DNA of 64,000 nucleotides from Lachnoclostridium sp. An181. GTDB lineage: Bacteria; Bacillota; Clostridia; Lachnospirales; Lachnospiraceae. The notes under the pieces were generated by a model. The model was not told where the DNA came from and made no database searches. It saw nothing but the letters and a program-made list of their open reading frames with translations. The stretch covers positions 186,001-250,000 of the forward strand of contig NZ_NFKJ01000001.1 in the NCBI RefSeq assembly GCF_002160325.1, written 5' to 3'. Every line of letters starts with the position of its first letter. Positions within the stretch are counted from its first letter, which is position 1. This document shows positions 63,608-64,000 of the stretch, piece by piece. The position numbers and the translations under genes were made by a program.

Positions 63608-64000
63608 TTAAGATAATGTTTGGTTACCTCTTACTTCTTTAATAAGTCCATTTTTTAAATAAAATATTTTATTACAAATAGATGAAAGCACTTTATCGTG
63701 AGTCGCGATTATAATAGTAATTCCTTGTTGATTTAATTCTTTAAAAATATCTAAAAGAATATGGGTATTATGTTCATCTAAACAACCTGTTGGTTCATCT
63801 GCAATAATAAGCTCAGGTTCTTTAGTTAAAGCGCGTGCAATAGCTACCCGTTGTTGTTGTCCACCGGACAATTCATCTGGATAATAATTTTCTTTTCCCT
63901 CTAAACCAAGTTTTTTTATCATAGTGGAAGTTCTGTTATTTATAAATTTTGAAGAATTCTTTTGATATCTCAAAGGGAGAGCAATATTTTCGTAAACAGA
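63608..64000 (-). CDS. ABC transporter ATP-binding protein, C-terminal part
   Basis: The frame is open to the window edge ([16 protein letters not shown]), so the N-terminus with Walker A lies outside. About 130 C-terminal residues are visible: the signature [15 protein letters not shown], Walker [17 protein letters not shown], switch His [15 protein letters not shown] and the end [10 protein letters not shown]. It belongs to the same LolD/MacB group as the neighbouring ATPase. The coding sequence is far more AT-rich than genes of the housekeeping part, which suggests acquisition from a lower-GC donor. Confidence 0.88.
   Translation of the reverse strand, partial: SVYENIALPLRYQKNSSKFINNRTSTMIKKLGLEGKENYYPDELSGGQQQRVAIARALTKEPELIIADEPTGCLDEHNTHILLDIFKELNQQGITIIIATHDKVLSSICNKIFYLKNGLIKEVRGNQTLS

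Overview
The window looks like chromosomal DNA of a low-to-mid GC Clostridia, most likely a Lachnospiraceae gut anaerobe (Mediterraneibacter/Ruminococcus gnavus-like). The basis is gene content: a two-gene SufCB system, a FeoB-associated Cys-rich protein, an EFR1-type flavodoxin/ferredoxin, the Firmicutes order comEC-holA-lepA-hemW with hrcA-grpE-dnaK-dnaJ nearby, and a domain-permuted GH3. The species is inferred; no rRNA is present. Most genes are on the minus strand.

Region 1 (1-11 kb) is metal homeostasis. It holds feoA-feoA-feoB with accessory genes, a DtxR-type regulator, sufCB, a zinc/cadmium P-type ATPase with a separately encoded metal-binding domain, and a DUF2325 protein. Four copies of the motif TTAG-N6-CTAA lie at promoters of feoA, feoB and the DUF2325 gene and probably form the DtxR-like regulon. 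At 622-653 an 11-G tract fills the spacer of a sigma-A promoter, a candidate phase-variable switch. Region 2 (11-29 kb) is housekeeping: the CIRCE-controlled hrcA-grpE-dnaK-dnaJ operon, a cation antiporter, and a long minus-strand run comEA / response regulator / histidine kinase / GerMN lipoprotein / comEC / holA / lepA / DUF3810 / hemW. comEA carries an in-frame stop that removes its last 25 codons.

Region 3 (29-50 kb) has arginine biosynthesis (argCJBD divergent from argG, with three ArgR-like boxes between), a GntR/ABC export cassette, an NSS transporter, a dipeptidase, a C26 amidohydrolase, an ABC-F ATPase, EFR1, uridine phosphorylase, a Na/Pi transporter, an SsuABC/ThiXYZ-like importer and a cysteine hydrolase with a decayed tandem copy. 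Region 4 (50-64 kb) is accessory DNA, apparently more AT-rich and in decay. It contains a giant permuted GH3 glycosidase with an amber codon at its signal-peptide junction, two transposase remnants, an unrecognised two-gene cassette (one frameshift, one in-frame stop) whose second gene is bracketed by near-identical 19-bp palindromes, the 3' half of a tRNA-Thr(CGT) gene that looks like an attachment-site scar, a frameshifted FtsX-type permease with its ATPase, and a second ATPase running off the window.

No CRISPR array, rRNA, complete tRNA, integrase or intact insertion sequence was found. Promoter and operator assignments rest on motif match and spacing only.
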